From contig NZ_VDUZ01000002.1 of assembly GCF_008039615.1 (NCBI RefSeq), positions 124,001 through 188,000 of the forward strand: 64,000 nt of DNA, written 5' to 3'. This document shows positions 34,959-46,079 of this stretch, one piece after another (the first letter of the stretch is position 1; each line of letters begins with the position of its first letter). Source of the stretch: Vineibacter terrae. GTDB taxonomy: Bacteria > Pseudomonadota > Alphaproteobacteria > Reyranellales > Reyranellaceae. The notes under the pieces were generated by a model that worked only from the letters and a program-made list of their open reading frames with translations, did not search any database and was not told where the DNA came from. The position numbers and the translations under genes were made by a program.

Positions 34959-37181
34959 CTACGTTATCGGCATCATCTGCACCGGCACGCCGCTCAGCAC
35001 CGCGTTGCCGGAGAGCGGATCGCGCTGGCTGTCGTCGAGCAGCGCGTTGAGATTGGCGCCCGGGCGCTGGGCCGCCAGCGTCAGCCGCGCGCCGGGCCGG
35101 TCATGGCCCCAGCCATGCGGCAGGCTGACGACGCCCGGCATCATCTCCTCGCTGACCTCGACCTGCACCTCGATCGCGCGGTTGGCGCTCGTGATGCGCG
35201 CCGGCTGGCCGGCGCGCAATCCCAAACGCCTGGCATCCTGCGGATGGACCAGCGCCGTGCAGCGGTAGGGTCCCTTGGCCAGGATGGGCAGGTTGTGCAT
35301 CCAGCTGTTGTTGGAGCGCACCTGCCGGCGGCCGATGATCACCAGCTCGGGCACCGGTCGCGCCAGGTCGGCCGCGGGCCGCTGGAGGTCGAGCAGCAGC
35401 ATGCCCGGCGCCAGCTCGATCTTGCCCGAGGGCGTGCGCAGCAGCTCCGGCAGGCGCGGCGCCAGGGGTCCGAGGTCGATGCCTCCGGGCGCCGCCTTGA
35501 GCTTGGCCAGGTTGATCCCCTCGGGCTTCAGGCCGAACAGGTCCCCGTAGGGCCCGCCGCGCAGCGCGAGGTCGATCTGCCGCTCCGGCCCCTTCAGGTG
35601 CGCGACGGCGCGCAGCACCATCTCTGCCTGCGGGCCGGCCATGCGGCGAACATCGTCGGCCACCAGCTCGTCATCGAGCTGGCCGATATCGGCATCGGCA
35701 CCCTTGCCCTGGAGGATGGCGGTCAGGCGCAGCACGCTCTGCCATTCGGCAAGCTGGCCGTCGGGCCGCGCGAAGACCGGCGCGCTGAAGCGCGCCTGGT
35801 TACGATACGACAGCTGCGGGAAGGCGATGTCGTAATGCATCTCCTCCAGCGGCGAGGCCCCGGGCAGGATGACGTCGGCGTGCTGCGTCGTCTCGTTGAG
35901 ATAGATGTCGAAGCTGACCATGAGCTCGAGCCGGTCGAGCGCAGCGGCAAGCCGCGCGCCGTTGGGCGCCGACAGGACCGGATTGCCGGCGACCGAGATC
36001 AAGGCCCGGACCTGATCGTCGCCGCCGGTTTCGATCTCCTCCGCGAGACATGTGATCGGCAGCTCGCCGAACACTTCCGGCGCGCCGGCAACGCGGCTGG
36101 CCCAGCGCCCCGTGGCGATGCCGCGGCCGCTGCCCGGCTTGCCGGTGGTGTTGGCGGCGAAGGCCGGCGCCTTGGGGAACATGGCGCCACCCGGCTCGTC
36201 GAGATGACCGGTGAGGACATTCAGCACATCGATCAGCCAGCTGACCAGCGTGCCATAGGACTGCGTGCAGGTGCCGAGGCGACCATAGACCGCGGCACGT
36301 TCGGTCGCGGCGAGCCGGCGCGCGAGGTCACGGATCGCCGCGGCATCGATGCCGCAGCGCGCCGCCACACGCTCGGGCGCGAAGCCGGCGACCGCCACAG
36401 CCACGTCATCCAATCCGGCGACATGCGCCGCCAGCCGGCCGAGCCGCACCAGCTTCTCGTCGAAGAGCGTATGCACCAGCCCCAGCAGCAGGAAGACGTC
36501 GCCGCCGGGCCGGATGAACAAGTGCTGGTCGGCCATGGCAGCGGTCTCGGTGCGGCGCGGATCGACCACCACGATGCGGCCGCCGCGCTCGCGCAGCGCC
36601 TTGGCCTTGCCGCGGAAGTCCGGCACCGTCCACAGGCTGCCGTTCGACACGACCGGATTGGCCCCCAGGATCAGCAGGAAGTCGCATCGCTCGATATCCG
36701 GCACCGGAATCGACAGCCAGTGGCCGAACATCAGCCCTGACGACAGCTGCTTGGGCATCTGGTCCAGCGTCGAGGCGCTGTAGATGTTGCGCGAGCCCAG
36801 CGCCTTGGCCAGGCGGGGGAAATAGAGCATCAGCCCGACCTGGTGCACGGTTGGATTGCCGATCACCAGCGCGGTCGAATTGCGGCCGTGCTTCTCCAGG
36901 ATCGGCGGCAGGCGGCGATCGATCTCGGCGAACGCCTCCTGCCAACTCACGGCGACGAAACGCCCATCGCGCTTGACGAGCGGCGTGCGCAGACGGTCGG
37001 GATCCTCGTGCAGGTCCTTTAGCGCCACCCCCTTGGGGCAGATGTAACCGCGGCTGAACACGTCGCCGTCGTGTCCGCGGATCGACGTGACCTTGCCGTC
37101 CGCGATCCGCAGCTCCAGCCCGCAGCAGGCTTCGCAAACGGGACAGACGCGATGGGCGACGGTCTCGGTGGTGGTCATCAT
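34959..37181 (-). CDS. Molybdopterin-dependent oxidoreductase (formate dehydrogenase-like family)
   Basis: 740 residues from the ATG at 37181, which has GAGGGAG upstream. An N-terminal 4Fe-4S site has Cys13, Cys16, Cys20 and Cys48 (CPVCEACC and YICPKG). The Molybdopterin domain has VGLMLYFPRLAKALGSRNIYSA and LLILGANPVVSNGSLWTVPDF; the C-terminal dinucleotide-binding domain has QVRSNNSWMHNLPIL, VHPQDARRLGLRAGQ and VVSLPHGWGHDRPGARL. It belongs to the DMSO-reductase superfamily. There is no Tat leader, so it is cytosolic. No small subunits or FdhD are nearby, so the substrate is not known. The Mo-ligand residue cannot be named with confidence. Confidence 0.88.
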   Translation of the reverse strand: MMTTTETVAHRVCPVCEACCGLELRIADGKVTSIRGHDGDVFSRGYICPKGVALKDLHEDPDRLRTPLVKRDGRFVAVSWQEAFAEIDRRLPPILEKHGRNSTALVIGNPTVHQVGLMLYFPRLAKALGSRNIYSASTLDQMPKQLSSGLMFGHWLSIPVPDIERCDFLLILGANPVVSNGSLWTVPDFRGKAKALRERGGRIVVVDPRRTETAAMADQHLFIRPGGDVFLLLGLVHTLFDEKLVRLGRLAAHVAGLDDVAVAVAGFAPERVAARCGIDAAAIRDLARRLAATERAAVYGRLGTCTQSYGTLVSWLIDVLNVLTGHLDEPGGAMFPKAPAFAANTTGKPGSGRGIATGRWASRVAGAPEVFGELPITCLAEEIETGGDDQVRALISVAGNPVLSAPNGARLAAALDRLELMVSFDIYLNETTQHADVILPGASPLEEMHYDIAFPQLSYRNQARFSAPVFARPDGQLAEWQSVLRLTAILQGKGADADIGQLDDELVADDVRRMAGPQAEMVLRAVAHLKGPERQIDLALRGGPYGDLFGLKPEGINLAKLKAAPGGIDLGPLAPRLPELLRTPSGKIELAPGMLLLDLQRPAADLARPVPELVIIGRRQVRSNNSWMHNLPILAKGPYRCTALVHPQDARRLGLRAGQPARITSANRAIEVQVEVSEEMMPGVVSLPHGWGHDRPGARLTLAAQRPGANLNALLDDSQRDPLSGNAVLSGVPVQMMPIT

Positions 37182-37379
37182 CGGGGCTCCCTCAAGCGGC
37201 GCCACGAGCATGACCGCTTCGACGCACGAAAGCGATTACGTGCGAGATCATCAAGACGCAGATGCGGTCCGATTACCGGCAAGAGAATTGAGAGGGCGCC
37301 GCCGGTTGCCGATGTTGCGGTCAGGCGCCACGCACGGCCGACGGCCACGGCGGCGGTGCCCCAACCGATGGAGCCTGAC

Positions 37380-37748
37380 ATGAGCGACTTCAGCGACCTG
37401 GTCGACCGATACATCGCCATCTGGAACGAGACCGATACCACACGCCGCCGCGCGCTGATCGCGCGGACCTGGACGGAAGGTGCAAGCTATCTCGACCCGA
37501 TGATGAAGAGCGACGGCCATGCCGGCATCGACGCGATGATCGCCGCGGTGCAGGAAAAGTTCCCCGGCCACCGCTTCAGCCTGGCCGGCAAGGTCGATGC
37601 CTATCAGGACCGCGTGCGCTTCTCGTGGGCGCTGGCGCCCGAGGGCGGCGACGCGCTGGTCAAGGGCACCGATTTCGCCGTGGTCGACAGCGGCCGCCTG
37701 CAGCAGGTCACCGGCTTCCTGGACCAGGTGCCGGCCGGCGCAGCCTAG
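37380..37748 (+). CDS. SnoaL-like/nuclear transport factor 2 family protein
   Basis: 122 residues, start at ATG 37380. The cone-shaped alpha+beta fold is shown by LVDRYIAIWNETDTTRRRALIARTWTEGASYLDPM, GHAGIDAMIAAVQEKFPGHRF and VKGTDFAVVDSGRLQQVTGFLDQ. Such proteins are small cytosolic binders or isomerases of hydrophobic molecules; many have no known substrate. It stands alone, divergent from the molybdopterin gene. A hairpin terminator follows seven bases after the stop. Confidence 0.82.
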   Translation: MSDFSDLVDRYIAIWNETDTTRRRALIARTWTEGASYLDPMMKSDGHAGIDAMIAAVQEKFPGHRFSLAGKVDAYQDRVRFSWALAPEGGDALVKGTDFAVVDSGRLQQVTGFLDQVPAGAA

Positions 37749-37754
37749 CGAACA

Positions 37755-37789
37755 GAGGAAGAGGCGGATGCCCGGTCCGCCTCCTCCTC
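37755..37789. terminator. Candidate bidirectional terminator
   Basis: A 14-base stem with one mismatch (GAGGAAGAGGCGGA and TCCGCCTCCTCCTC) and a 7-base loop lies between the SnoaL-like gene and the converging rlmN gene. It has no long T-run, so it would work as a strong hairpin of weak intrinsic type or with Rho. Confidence 0.5.
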
Positions 37790-37832
37790 ACGACCTTTGG
37801 ACGAAGCGCGCCGCTCGCAGCGGCCGCGTTCG

Positions 37833-38987
37833 CTAGAGTCCGGCCCGCGCCTCGACGTCGCGCACCCGCGTGCGCCGGTCACGCGTGCTCTCGCTCTTGA
37901 GCTGGCCGCAGGCCGCCAGGATGTCGCGGCCGCGCGGCGTGCGCACCGGCGCCGAGAGGCCGCCGGCGTTGACGATCTCCGCGAAGCGATGGATGCGGTT
38001 GTTGGAGCTGCACTCGTAAGGCGCCCCGGGCCAGGGATTGAACGGGATCAGGTTCACCTTGGCATGGATCGGCTTCAGCAGCCGCACCAGCTCGCGGGCA
38101 TCGGCATCGCTGTCGTTGACTCCCTTGAGCATCACGTACTCGAAGGTGATGCGGCGGCTGTTCTTGGCGCCGGGATAGGCAGCGCAGACCTCGAGCAGCG
38201 TGGCGATCGGCCACTTCTTGTTCACCGGCACCAGCACGTCACGCACATCGTCGGTGACGGCGTGCAGCGACACAGCCAGGTTCACGTCGAGCTCGGAACC
38301 GACCCTGGGGATCAGGGGCACGATGCCCGACGTCGACAGCGTGATGCGCCGCTTGCTGAGCGCGATGCCTTGGTCGTCCATCACGATCCGCAGCGCCTTG
38401 GCCACGTTGTCGAGATTGTAGAGCGGCTCGCCCATGCCCATCATGACGATGTTGCTGAGCATGCGCGTGGTCTCGATCGGCGTCGGCCATTCGCCATAGC
38501 TGTCGCGCGCCACCATGAACTGGCCGACGATCTCCGCCGGGGTCAGGTTGCGCACCAGGGGCTGGGTGCCGGTGTGGCAGAAGCTGCAGGTCAGCGTGCA
38601 GCCGACCTGGCTCGACACGCAGACCGAGCCACGGTCCGCCTCCGGGATGTTGACGCACTCGACCTCGTTGCCGTCGGCCAGCCGCAGCAGCCATTTGCGG
38701 GTGCCGTCGACCGACCGCTGCTCGACCGCGATCTGCGGCCGCTCGATCACGAACAGCTCCTCCAGCCGTTCGCGCGTGGCGCGGGCGATGGTGCTCATGG
38801 CGGCAAATTGGCGCACGCCGTGCCAATAGACCCAGTGCCAGATCTGGCCGGCCCGGAACGGTTCCAGGCCATGCTCGGCCAGCAGCGCCTTCAGCTCAGC
38901 CCGGCTCAAGCCGATCAGGTTGGGCCGCAGATCGTTGCGGCGCAGCGGCTCCAGAATCGACACAGGCTCGGCGGAAAGGGCGGACAT
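37833..38987 (-). CDS. rlmN: 23S rRNA (adenine2503-C2)-methyltransferase RlmN
   Basis: 384 residues from ATG 38987. Radical SAM Cys residues are C130, C134 and C137 ([12 protein letters not shown]). Family motifs are [57 protein letters not shown] and [18 protein letters not shown], the last holding the methyl-carrying Cys. It methylates A2503 of 23S rRNA, and in some species A37 of tRNAs, which aids accurate translation. It is upstream in direction of no obvious partner; ialB lies 139 bases behind it on the same strand. Confidence 0.95.
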   Translation of the reverse strand: MSALSAEPVSILEPLRRNDLRPNLIGLSRAELKALLAEHGLEPFRAGQIWHWVYWHGVRQFAAMSTIARATRERLEELFVIERPQIAVEQRSVDGTRKWLLRLADGNEVECVNIPEADRGSVCVSSQVGCTLTCSFCHTGTQPLVRNLTPAEIVGQFMVARDSYGEWPTPIETTRMLSNIVMMGMGEPLYNLDNVAKALRIVMDDQGIALSKRRITLSTSGIVPLIPRVGSELDVNLAVSLHAVTDDVRDVLVPVNKKWPIATLLEVCAAYPGAKNSRRITFEYVMLKGVNDSDADARELVRLLKPIHAKVNLIPFNPWPGAPYECSSNNRIHRFAEIVNAGGLSAPVRTPRGRDILAACGQLKSESTRDRRTRVRDVEARAGL

Positions 38988-39126
38988 GGCGGGACAGATA
39001 GGCCTCCGGCCGAACATCCGCAACCTCGACCAGCGATGCGCTTGCCTTCAAGGTCGGCGGGATATCGATCGACGCGGTCCATAAGGACACTGCGGGAAGG
39101 ACACGGACATCGCGGCGACGCCGGCT

Positions 39127-39684
39127 CTACCGGATCCGGCATTCCTGGGTGGCGCGCCAGAACGCGGCGGTGAAGCCCTGCAGGGAAAACGTATCGGCCA
39201 TGTCACGGCCGGCCTCGTCGATGCCGCGCACCGTCACCGTCGCGCCGGCCCGCATGGACTCGACGATCCGCCCGTCGACCTCGGGATTGGGCGACCAGGC
39301 GCCGTTGCTTCCTTCCTGGGCGAAGAGCCGGAACTTGGCGAAACCGAAATCCAGCTCGACGTCGCTGTCAGGCTTCACGGCGTAGCCGGCAAAATAGGAA
39401 ACAACGTTGAGCGCGTTCTTGCCGGGCCGATGGGTGACATAAAGCAGCGGCCGATCCTTGGCACGGCCCTCGGGCGGCGCCGGTATCACCTTCTGGGTCA
39501 CATAGCAGGTGCGATCATCGTCACCGCCGGCCGCCAGCGCGCGCCAGTCGCCGTAGTCCTCCAGCTTGCGCGGCAGGTCCGGCGATTCGGCTGGCGCCGC
39601 CGCGGGCGCCTGGCCCCAGGCAGCGGACCCAGCCAGCAGCGACGGCAGGAGCAACGCCAACATCAAGGAATCTCGAAATTTCAT
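39127..39684 (-). CDS. Invasion-associated locus B (IalB) family protein
   Basis: 185 residues from ATG 39684, which opens a clear signal peptide (MKFRDSLMLALLLPSLLAGSAAWGQ); the longer frame is not supported. The mature part matches IalB: DYGDWRALAAGG, CYVTQKVIPAPPEG, YVTHRPGKNALNVVSYFAGY, DFGFAKFRLFAQEGS and VRGIDEAGRDMADTFSLQGFTAAF. Two Cys residues near each end may pair. IalB-type proteins are periplasmic or outer-membrane associated in alphaproteobacteria; the name comes from Bartonella and does not imply virulence here. Confidence 0.86.
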   Translation of the reverse strand: MKFRDSLMLALLLPSLLAGSAAWGQAPAAAPAESPDLPRKLEDYGDWRALAAGGDDDRTCYVTQKVIPAPPEGRAKDRPLLYVTHRPGKNALNVVSYFAGYAVKPDSDVELDFGFAKFRLFAQEGSNGAWSPNPEVDGRIVESMRAGATVTVRGIDEAGRDMADTFSLQGFTAAFWRATQECRIR

Positions 39685-39712
39685 AGCGGAATCATAGCTC
39701 AAGGGTGCAGTT

Positions 39713-40279
39713 TCACAAACCACTCTCGCCGGCAGCGCGCATCTTGCGGCGCTGCCGTCGCTTCCAGACGGGCTCACCGAAAACCGGTGGCGGCAGCGGC
39801 GCCTCGGGCCCGCCTGCGGCCACCGGGCGATCAGCGAAGCGTCCCAGGCTGATCAGGCGGTCATACATGATGATGGCGGCAGCTACGCCCAGATTGACCG
39901 AGAACCGGGTTGGAATTCTGACGACGAAATCGCACAACGACTGCGCCGATCGTGACAATCCCTCGCGCTCGGCACCCAGCACGTAGGCGACCTGCCGCGG
40001 ATGACGGAAGCTGGGCAGCTCGATCGCGTCATCCGTGATCTCGATCCCGACCAGGCGGCACCCCTGGGGCAGGCAGAACTCCTCGACGCTGGCGAAATGA
40101 TAGGTCGGGACGGCACCTGGCGTATCGGACGTGTCGGCATGGCCGCCGTCCCGACGCCGGTATTGGGCATTGATCGTGAAGACGAAGCTGGCCCCGAAGG
40201 CGTGGGCCGTGCGGAACAGGGTTCCCACGTTCATCGCCTTGCTGACGCCTTCCACGCCGATGCCGAAATAGCCTTTCAT
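39713..40279 (-). CDS. SpoU/TrmH-family RNA methyltransferase
   Basis: 188 residues from ATG 40279 (a GTG one codon earlier is possible). SPOUT knot motifs are present: NVGTLFRTAHAFGASFVF (motif 1), VAYVLGAEREGLS (motif 2) and IPTRFSVNLGVAAAIIMYDR (motif 3). It would 2'-O-methylate tRNA or rRNA ribose using SAM. The C-terminus is basic (VWKRRQRRKMRAAG), probably an RNA-binding tail. It reads toward ialB on the same strand with a 28-base gap, and is divergent from the methyltransferase gene that follows. Confidence 0.88.
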   Translation of the reverse strand: MKGYFGIGVEGVSKAMNVGTLFRTAHAFGASFVFTINAQYRRRDGGHADTSDTPGAVPTYHFASVEEFCLPQGCRLVGIEITDDAIELPSFRHPRQVAYVLGAEREGLSRSAQSLCDFVVRIPTRFSVNLGVAAAIIMYDRLISLGRFADRPVAAGGPEAPLPPPVFGEPVWKRRQRRKMRAAGESGL

Positions 40280-40383
40280 CACTCGCCAGATTGAGGCACA
40301 AGATGTTGTAGATTTGCTTGCGCGCTTAGCACGTCCGCGGCGCGCGCGACAGGCACTGGACGTTCGTCGAGCCGATCCACATC

Positions 40384-41679
40384 ATGAGTAATGACGTCAC
40401 CATCGGAGCGCCGCCTGCCAATGCAGCGCCCCCGCCGGTGAAGGCCGACGCAACGGTGCGCGCCCAGTACGAGGCGATGCCGTACCCGCCGCGCGACCCG
40501 GCCGACGAGGCCCGCCGGCTGGTGGTAGGCACCCCCAGCCACGTGCTGGAGATCAACCATTATCTCTATGCCGGGCGACGCGACTATCGGCAGCCGTTCC
40601 GGGCGCTGATCGCCGGCGGTGGCACGGGCGATGCCTGCATCATGCTGGCGCAGCAGCTCCAGGATCTCAGATGCCCGGCCGAGATCATCTACCTCGACAT
40701 CTCGGAGGCATCGCGCGCCATCGCCGAGGCGCGGGCCCAGGCGCGCGCCCTGCGCAACGTGAGGTTCATGACCGGCTCGCTGCTGGACCTCCCGTCGCTC
40801 GGACTTGGGCCGTTCGACTACATCGACTGCACGGGGGTGCTGCATCACCTGCCCGATCCCCAGGCCGGCCTCGATGCGCTGGCCGCCGCCTTGGCGCCGG
40901 AAGGTGGAATCGGGATGATGCTGTACGGCGAATATGGCCGCAGCGGCGTCTATCCCATGCAGGACATGCTGCGGACCCTGGCACCGGTCGGCACCCCCCC
41001 GGCCGAGCGGCTGGCCTTGGCCAAGCGGCTGATCCGTTTCTTGCCGCCCACCAACCTGTTCCGCCGCAACACATTCCTCAACGATCACCTGTCGGGCAAC
41101 GATGCGGCGCTCTACGACCTGCTGCTGCACAGCCAGGACAGGGCCTACACGGTGCCCCAGATCGCCGACATGACCCGCCGGGCGGGCCTGCGGCTGGTCG
41201 CGTTCATGGAGCCGATGCGCTACGAGCCGACCACCTACATGAGCGATCCGCAGATCGGCCGCGAGCTCGCCGCCCTGCCCTTCCTGGAGCGCGCCACCTT
41301 CGCGGAGCGGCTGGCCAACAACCTGCGCATCCATGTCTTCTACGCCACCAAGGCGGGCTACGATACGGTGGCACGCCCGGAGGACACGTCGGCCATCCCG
41401 GTTCTGCGCGAGATGGACGCCCAGGCCCTGGCGCAGGGCCTGCGGCCGGGCACGCCGCTGGTCGCCAACCTCGACGGCTTTCCATGGCGCGCGCAACTGC
41501 CGCCGCTGGCGAGCGCGATCGTGGCCCAGGTCGACGGCCGCAAGAGCATCGCCGAGATCTACACGTCCATGGCCATGCGCGGCGGACTGCCGGTGTGGGA
41601 CGAGTTCCATCAGCAGTTCGAGCAGCTCTATGTCGTGCTGAACGGCATCAACCACCTGCTGCTGCGCTTCCGGTCCTGA
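40384..41679 (+). CDS. Class I SAM-dependent methyltransferase with PqqD-like C-terminus
   Basis: 431 residues. Residues about 20-180 form the SAM-binding domain: ALIAGGGTGDACIMLAQQL (motif I), EIIYLDISEASRAIAEARA, VRFMTGSLLDLPSLGLGPFDYIDCTGVLHHLPDP. The middle (RRNTFLNDHLSGNDAALYDLLL, YTVPQIADMTRRAGLRLV) is unknown. The last 60 residues (AIVAQVDGRKSIAEIYTSMA) resemble a PqqD-like peptide-binding fold, which often guides a substrate peptide to a modifying enzyme. Such methyltransferases with this tail occur widely but uncharacterised. An EamA transporter gene follows after 21 bases. Confidence 0.83.
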   Translation: MSNDVTIGAPPANAAPPPVKADATVRAQYEAMPYPPRDPADEARRLVVGTPSHVLEINHYLYAGRRDYRQPFRALIAGGGTGDACIMLAQQLQDLRCPAEIIYLDISEASRAIAEARAQARALRNVRFMTGSLLDLPSLGLGPFDYIDCTGVLHHLPDPQAGLDALAAALAPEGGIGMMLYGEYGRSGVYPMQDMLRTLAPVGTPPAERLALAKRLIRFLPPTNLFRRNTFLNDHLSGNDAALYDLLLHSQDRAYTVPQIADMTRRAGLRLVAFMEPMRYEPTTYMSDPQIGRELAALPFLERATFAERLANNLRIHVFYATKAGYDTVARPEDTSAIPVLREMDAQALAQGLRPGTPLVANLDGFPWRAQLPPLASAIVAQVDGRKSIAEIYTSMAMRGGLPVWDEFHQQFEQLYVVLNGINHLLLRFRS

Positions 41680-41700
41680 CGGCGACCCGCCGCCCTCGCG

Positions 41701-42630
41701 ATGCCGCGCGCCTTCACGATCGCCCTCGCCACGGCTGTCCTGTGGGCGCTCTACCTTGTCATCACGCGCTTCGTGATCTCGCGCGCCGGTCTTGACCCGT
41801 GGGCCTACACGCTGGTGCAGCTCCTGGTCGGCGGTCTCGTCATCTTCTGGCTGGGCCGCAAGGCGCCGGGCGACTGGCGCGGGCTCTTCACGCCCTGGAT
41901 GGTGAGCTACGGCATCGTGCGGGTCGGCGTCACGGGCGCCTCGTCGGCAGCGCTGGGCTGGCTCATGGCGACGCAGAGCACGCTGCTGTCGACCGCCAAC
42001 GTCCTGATGGGCGCGCTGGCGACGCTGGTCGTGCACCGCATCGTGCCGCCGCACAGCGAGCGCGCGGCGCTGGCCCTGCTGGCGCTGGGCCTGAGCGTGC
42101 TGATCCTCTGCCTCGTGCCGGACACGGCCTACTACGGCGCGCTCTGGCTGCTGGCGTCGGAGATCGGCGTCGTGGTGGCGGCGCTGGCCGTCGAGAAGCA
42201 TCCGCGCAACCGCAGCGACAGCGTCGCCGAGCGCAGCCGGTTCACCGCCGAGACGCTCATCATCACATCGATGGTGCTGATCGTAGCGTGGAGCCTGGCC
42301 GGCGCCGTGGGCCTCATGCGCTCGCCGTGGGCAGCCGGCGGCGATGCCTTCGGCAATCCGCTGCTATGGGCCTGGGGCATCGTGACCGGGCTGGTGTTCC
42401 GTGGCCCCGGCCAGTGGCTCACCTTCTACACGCTGCGGCATGTCGGCACCCAGGCCTACCTGATCGCGCTGATGCTGATGCCGGTGTTCGTCATCGTCAT
42501 CGAGCTCGGCGCAAGCCGCGCCGGATGGGTCGACCCGCCACGCCTCAGCGCCGGCGAGTGGGTGGGCACAGCCCTGATCCTGGCCGCAGCGCTGTGGCTT
42601 ATGTGGGCAAGACTGAGGGCAGCGCGATAA
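41701..42630 (+). CDS. EamA/DMT-superfamily transporter
   Basis: 309 residues with ten predicted membrane helices in two EamA repeats (first LATAVLWALYLVITRFVISR; second starting about residue 140). The helix ending ARLRAAR suggests a cytosolic C-terminus. Members export or import small metabolites such as amino acids or nucleotides; this one's substrate is not known. It lies 21 bases after the methyltransferase gene on the same strand, so the pair may form an operon whose product is exported. A hairpin terminator follows. Confidence 0.82.
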   Translation: MPRAFTIALATAVLWALYLVITRFVISRAGLDPWAYTLVQLLVGGLVIFWLGRKAPGDWRGLFTPWMVSYGIVRVGVTGASSAALGWLMATQSTLLSTANVLMGALATLVVHRIVPPHSERAALALLALGLSVLILCLVPDTAYYGALWLLASEIGVVVAALAVEKHPRNRSDSVAERSRFTAETLIITSMVLIVAWSLAGAVGLMRSPWAAGGDAFGNPLLWAWGIVTGLVFRGPGQWLTFYTLRHVGTQAYLIALMLMPVFVIVIELGASRAGWVDPPRLSAGEWVGTALILAAALWLMWARLRAAR

Positions 42631-42635
42631 GAAAA

Positions 42636-42661
42636 GGGCCCGCGTCCGTGGACGCGGGCCC
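42636..42661 (-). terminator. Intrinsic terminator of pckA
   Basis: A perfect 12-base stem (GGGCCCGCGTCC paired with GGACGCGGGCCC) with a 2-base loop lies between the EamA and pckA stop codons. Read on the minus strand it is followed by TTTTCTT, as expected for a Rho-independent terminator of pckA. It may also stop the converging EamA transcript. Confidence 0.85.
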
Positions 42662-42686
42662 GGTCGGATGCCGGTGATCCGGGATC

Positions 42687-44294
<1,608 letters not shown>

Positions 44295-44321
44295 GTCTTG
44301 GTCTCCTGTGTCCCTGCACTC

Positions 44322-44350
44322 GTTATAATACGTCGCGCGGGATGCAATAA
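44322..44350 (-). promoter_or_regulatory. Predicted promoter of pckA
   Basis: Read on the minus strand: -35 TTATTG (44345-44350), 17-base spacer, -10 TATAAC (44322-44327). Transcription would begin about 44315, about 20 bases before the GTG at 44294, with GGAGA between. It is the best sigma70-like match I see in the window and supports the GTG start. Confidence 0.6.
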
Positions 44351-44480
44351 ACTACACCGACAAGCGAGCGCGCACCTTACGGAGACGCGCCCCTGCCGGG
44401 CAACAAGCGACTTGCTTATTAAACGTGACGAATCTGTGGAAGTTCCCTCCACGCTCGCTCTGCAAAAGTCCTGTTTCGTT

Positions 44481-45305
44481 CTATCGTTCGCCTACAGACA
44501 GATCGCGCCCGCCCTGGGCCCGAGCCTGCCTGACCAGGGCCACCAGCATGGCCCGTGCCGATTCGGCGTCATGCACGAGGCTGGGAAAGTCGAGCCTGGC
44601 CACCACGCCAGCCAGGCGCAGGTCGCAGCCTGCAGCATCGATGCCGGTCATGCGCCAGCCTTCGCCTGAGTGTCCCAGCAGCCGCGTGGCGTAGAGCTGG
44701 ATGGCGTCGGCGTGATCCTCGTTCATATGAGCGACGATGCCGGCCTCGCGCTCGACCAGGGCTGCTGGAGGCGTCGCCACCAGGTCTTCGCGCTCGATCC
44801 AGCGGATACGCCCGAAGCCGCCCACCAGGTGCGCCCGTGCCACCTCAACGCGATAGAAGTGGAAATCCTTGAAATCCGCATACATCGCCGCGTCGGGATG
44901 GCGCGCCAGGAACCGACGCCGGATCGCCGGATCGGCGCTGCGCGCGGCATGCCCCAACACCGTCACCCGTGGGCCTGTCAGGGGTTGCGCCAGGCCGGCC
45001 GTGCCATCGAACAACAGGGAGACGCGAGGCTCCGCCGCAATGGCCTTGCTGTGCTCGGCCAAGGTGCTCAGCAGCAGGATTGGTGCCAGGTCGTGGTCAA
45101 CGGCAATCAATACAAGCGATGCATAAGGCCAGGCAGCCAGGATATCGGCGCCAGGCACCGCCAGCGACCCGGGAAGGCCACTGGCCAAGCTGGCGCGATC
45201 GAGGCTACGCATCAGGGTGCGCGCCTGCGTCGCAGGGCTGGAATCGGTGGAGACGGTCATGGCGGGGACCGTGCCGCCAGCCGTCAGCCCGGTCAATGTC
45301 CGCAT
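44481..45305 (-). CDS. HugZ-like pyridoxamine 5'-phosphate oxidase-fold protein (DUF2470)
   Basis: About 274 residues. The start is placed at ATG 45305 because AAAAGGGG precedes it; ATG 45260 is a shorter alternative with no good site. The N-terminal split-barrel (PNP oxidase-like) is followed by a DUF2470 domain with [14 protein letters not shown], typical of heme-utilisation HugZ/HutZ proteins that bind and may degrade heme. Other signatures are [27 protein letters not shown] and [19 protein letters not shown]. It reads toward pckA and divergently from chvI, with 75 bases between their starts. Confidence 0.8.
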   Translation of the reverse strand: MRTLTGLTAGGTVPAMTVSTDSSPATQARTLMRSLDRASLASGLPGSLAVPGADILAAWPYASLVLIAVDHDLAPILLLSTLAEHSKAIAAEPRVSLLFDGTAGLAQPLTGPRVTVLGHAARSADPAIRRRFLARHPDAAMYADFKDFHFYRVEVARAHLVGGFGRIRWIEREDLVATPPAALVEREAGIVAHMNEDHADAIQLYATRLLGHSGEGWRMTGIDAAGCDLRLAGVVARLDFPSLVHDAESARAMLVALVRQARAQGGRDLSVGER

Positions 45306-45380
45306 GGCCCCTTTTCCCATCGCTTTGTGTATGCTCAAAGACAGCTCACACCCCCACCGGCTTCGCCCCTGGAGGCCCAC

Positions 45381-46079
45381 ATGAAAAAGACGATCGCCTT
45401 GGTCGATGACGACCGGAATATTCTCACTTCGGTTTCCATGCTGCTCGAGGCCGAGGGTTTCACCGTCAAGACCTTCAACGACGGCGTGGCGGCGCTGGAA
45501 GGCCTCAATGCCAGCCCGCCGGACCTTGCGATCCTCGACATCAAGATGCCGCGCATGGACGGCATGGAGCTGCTCAACCGCCTGCGCAAGACGCAGACCA
45601 TGCCCGTGATCTTCCTCACCTCCAAGGACGAGGAGATCGACGAGGTGCTCGGCCTGCGCATGGGGGCCGACGACTACATCAAGAAACCGTTCTCGCAACG
45701 CCTGCTGCTGGAACGCATCCGCGCCCTGCTGCGCCGGGGCGAAAAGGTCGGCGGCGACGCCAAGGATGCGGGAGAGCGCATCGTCCGCGGCGACCTGGTG
45801 CTCGACCCGTCACGCCATCTCTGTGTCTGGAAGAACAAGCAGGTGAACCTCACGGTCACCGAGTTCCTGCTGCTGAAATCGCTGGCCGAGCGCCCGGGTC
45901 ATGTGAAGAACCGCGATCAGCTGATGGATGCGGCCTACGGCGAGACGATCTACGTCGACGACCGCACGATCGACAGCCACATCAAGCGCCTGCGCAAGAA
46001 GTTCCGCGAGATCGACGAAGGGTTCGCCCAGATCGAAACCCTGTATGGAATTGGATATCGATACCGCGACGGGCAATAG
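45381..46079 (+). CDS. chvI: Response regulator ChvI
   Basis: 232 residues of the OmpR family. The receiver has ALVDDDRNI, phosphoacceptor Asp53 ([17 protein letters not shown]) and [10 protein letters not shown]. The winged helix has [32 protein letters not shown] and [24 protein letters not shown] precedes the start. ChvI with ChvG senses envelope stress and acid in Agrobacterium, Sinorhizobium, Brucella and relatives. Its end overlaps the chvG start by 35 bases, so they are co-translated. The ChvG/ChvI-pckA block is a known alphaproteobacterial arrangement. Confidence 0.95.
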   Translation: MKKTIALVDDDRNILTSVSMLLEAEGFTVKTFNDGVAALEGLNASPPDLAILDIKMPRMDGMELLNRLRKTQTMPVIFLTSKDEEIDEVLGLRMGADDYIKKPFSQRLLLERIRALLRRGEKVGGDAKDAGERIVRGDLVLDPSRHLCVWKNKQVNLTVTEFLLLKSLAERPGHVKNRDQLMDAAYGETIYVDDRTIDSHIKRLRKKFREIDEGFAQIETLYGIGYRYRDGQ

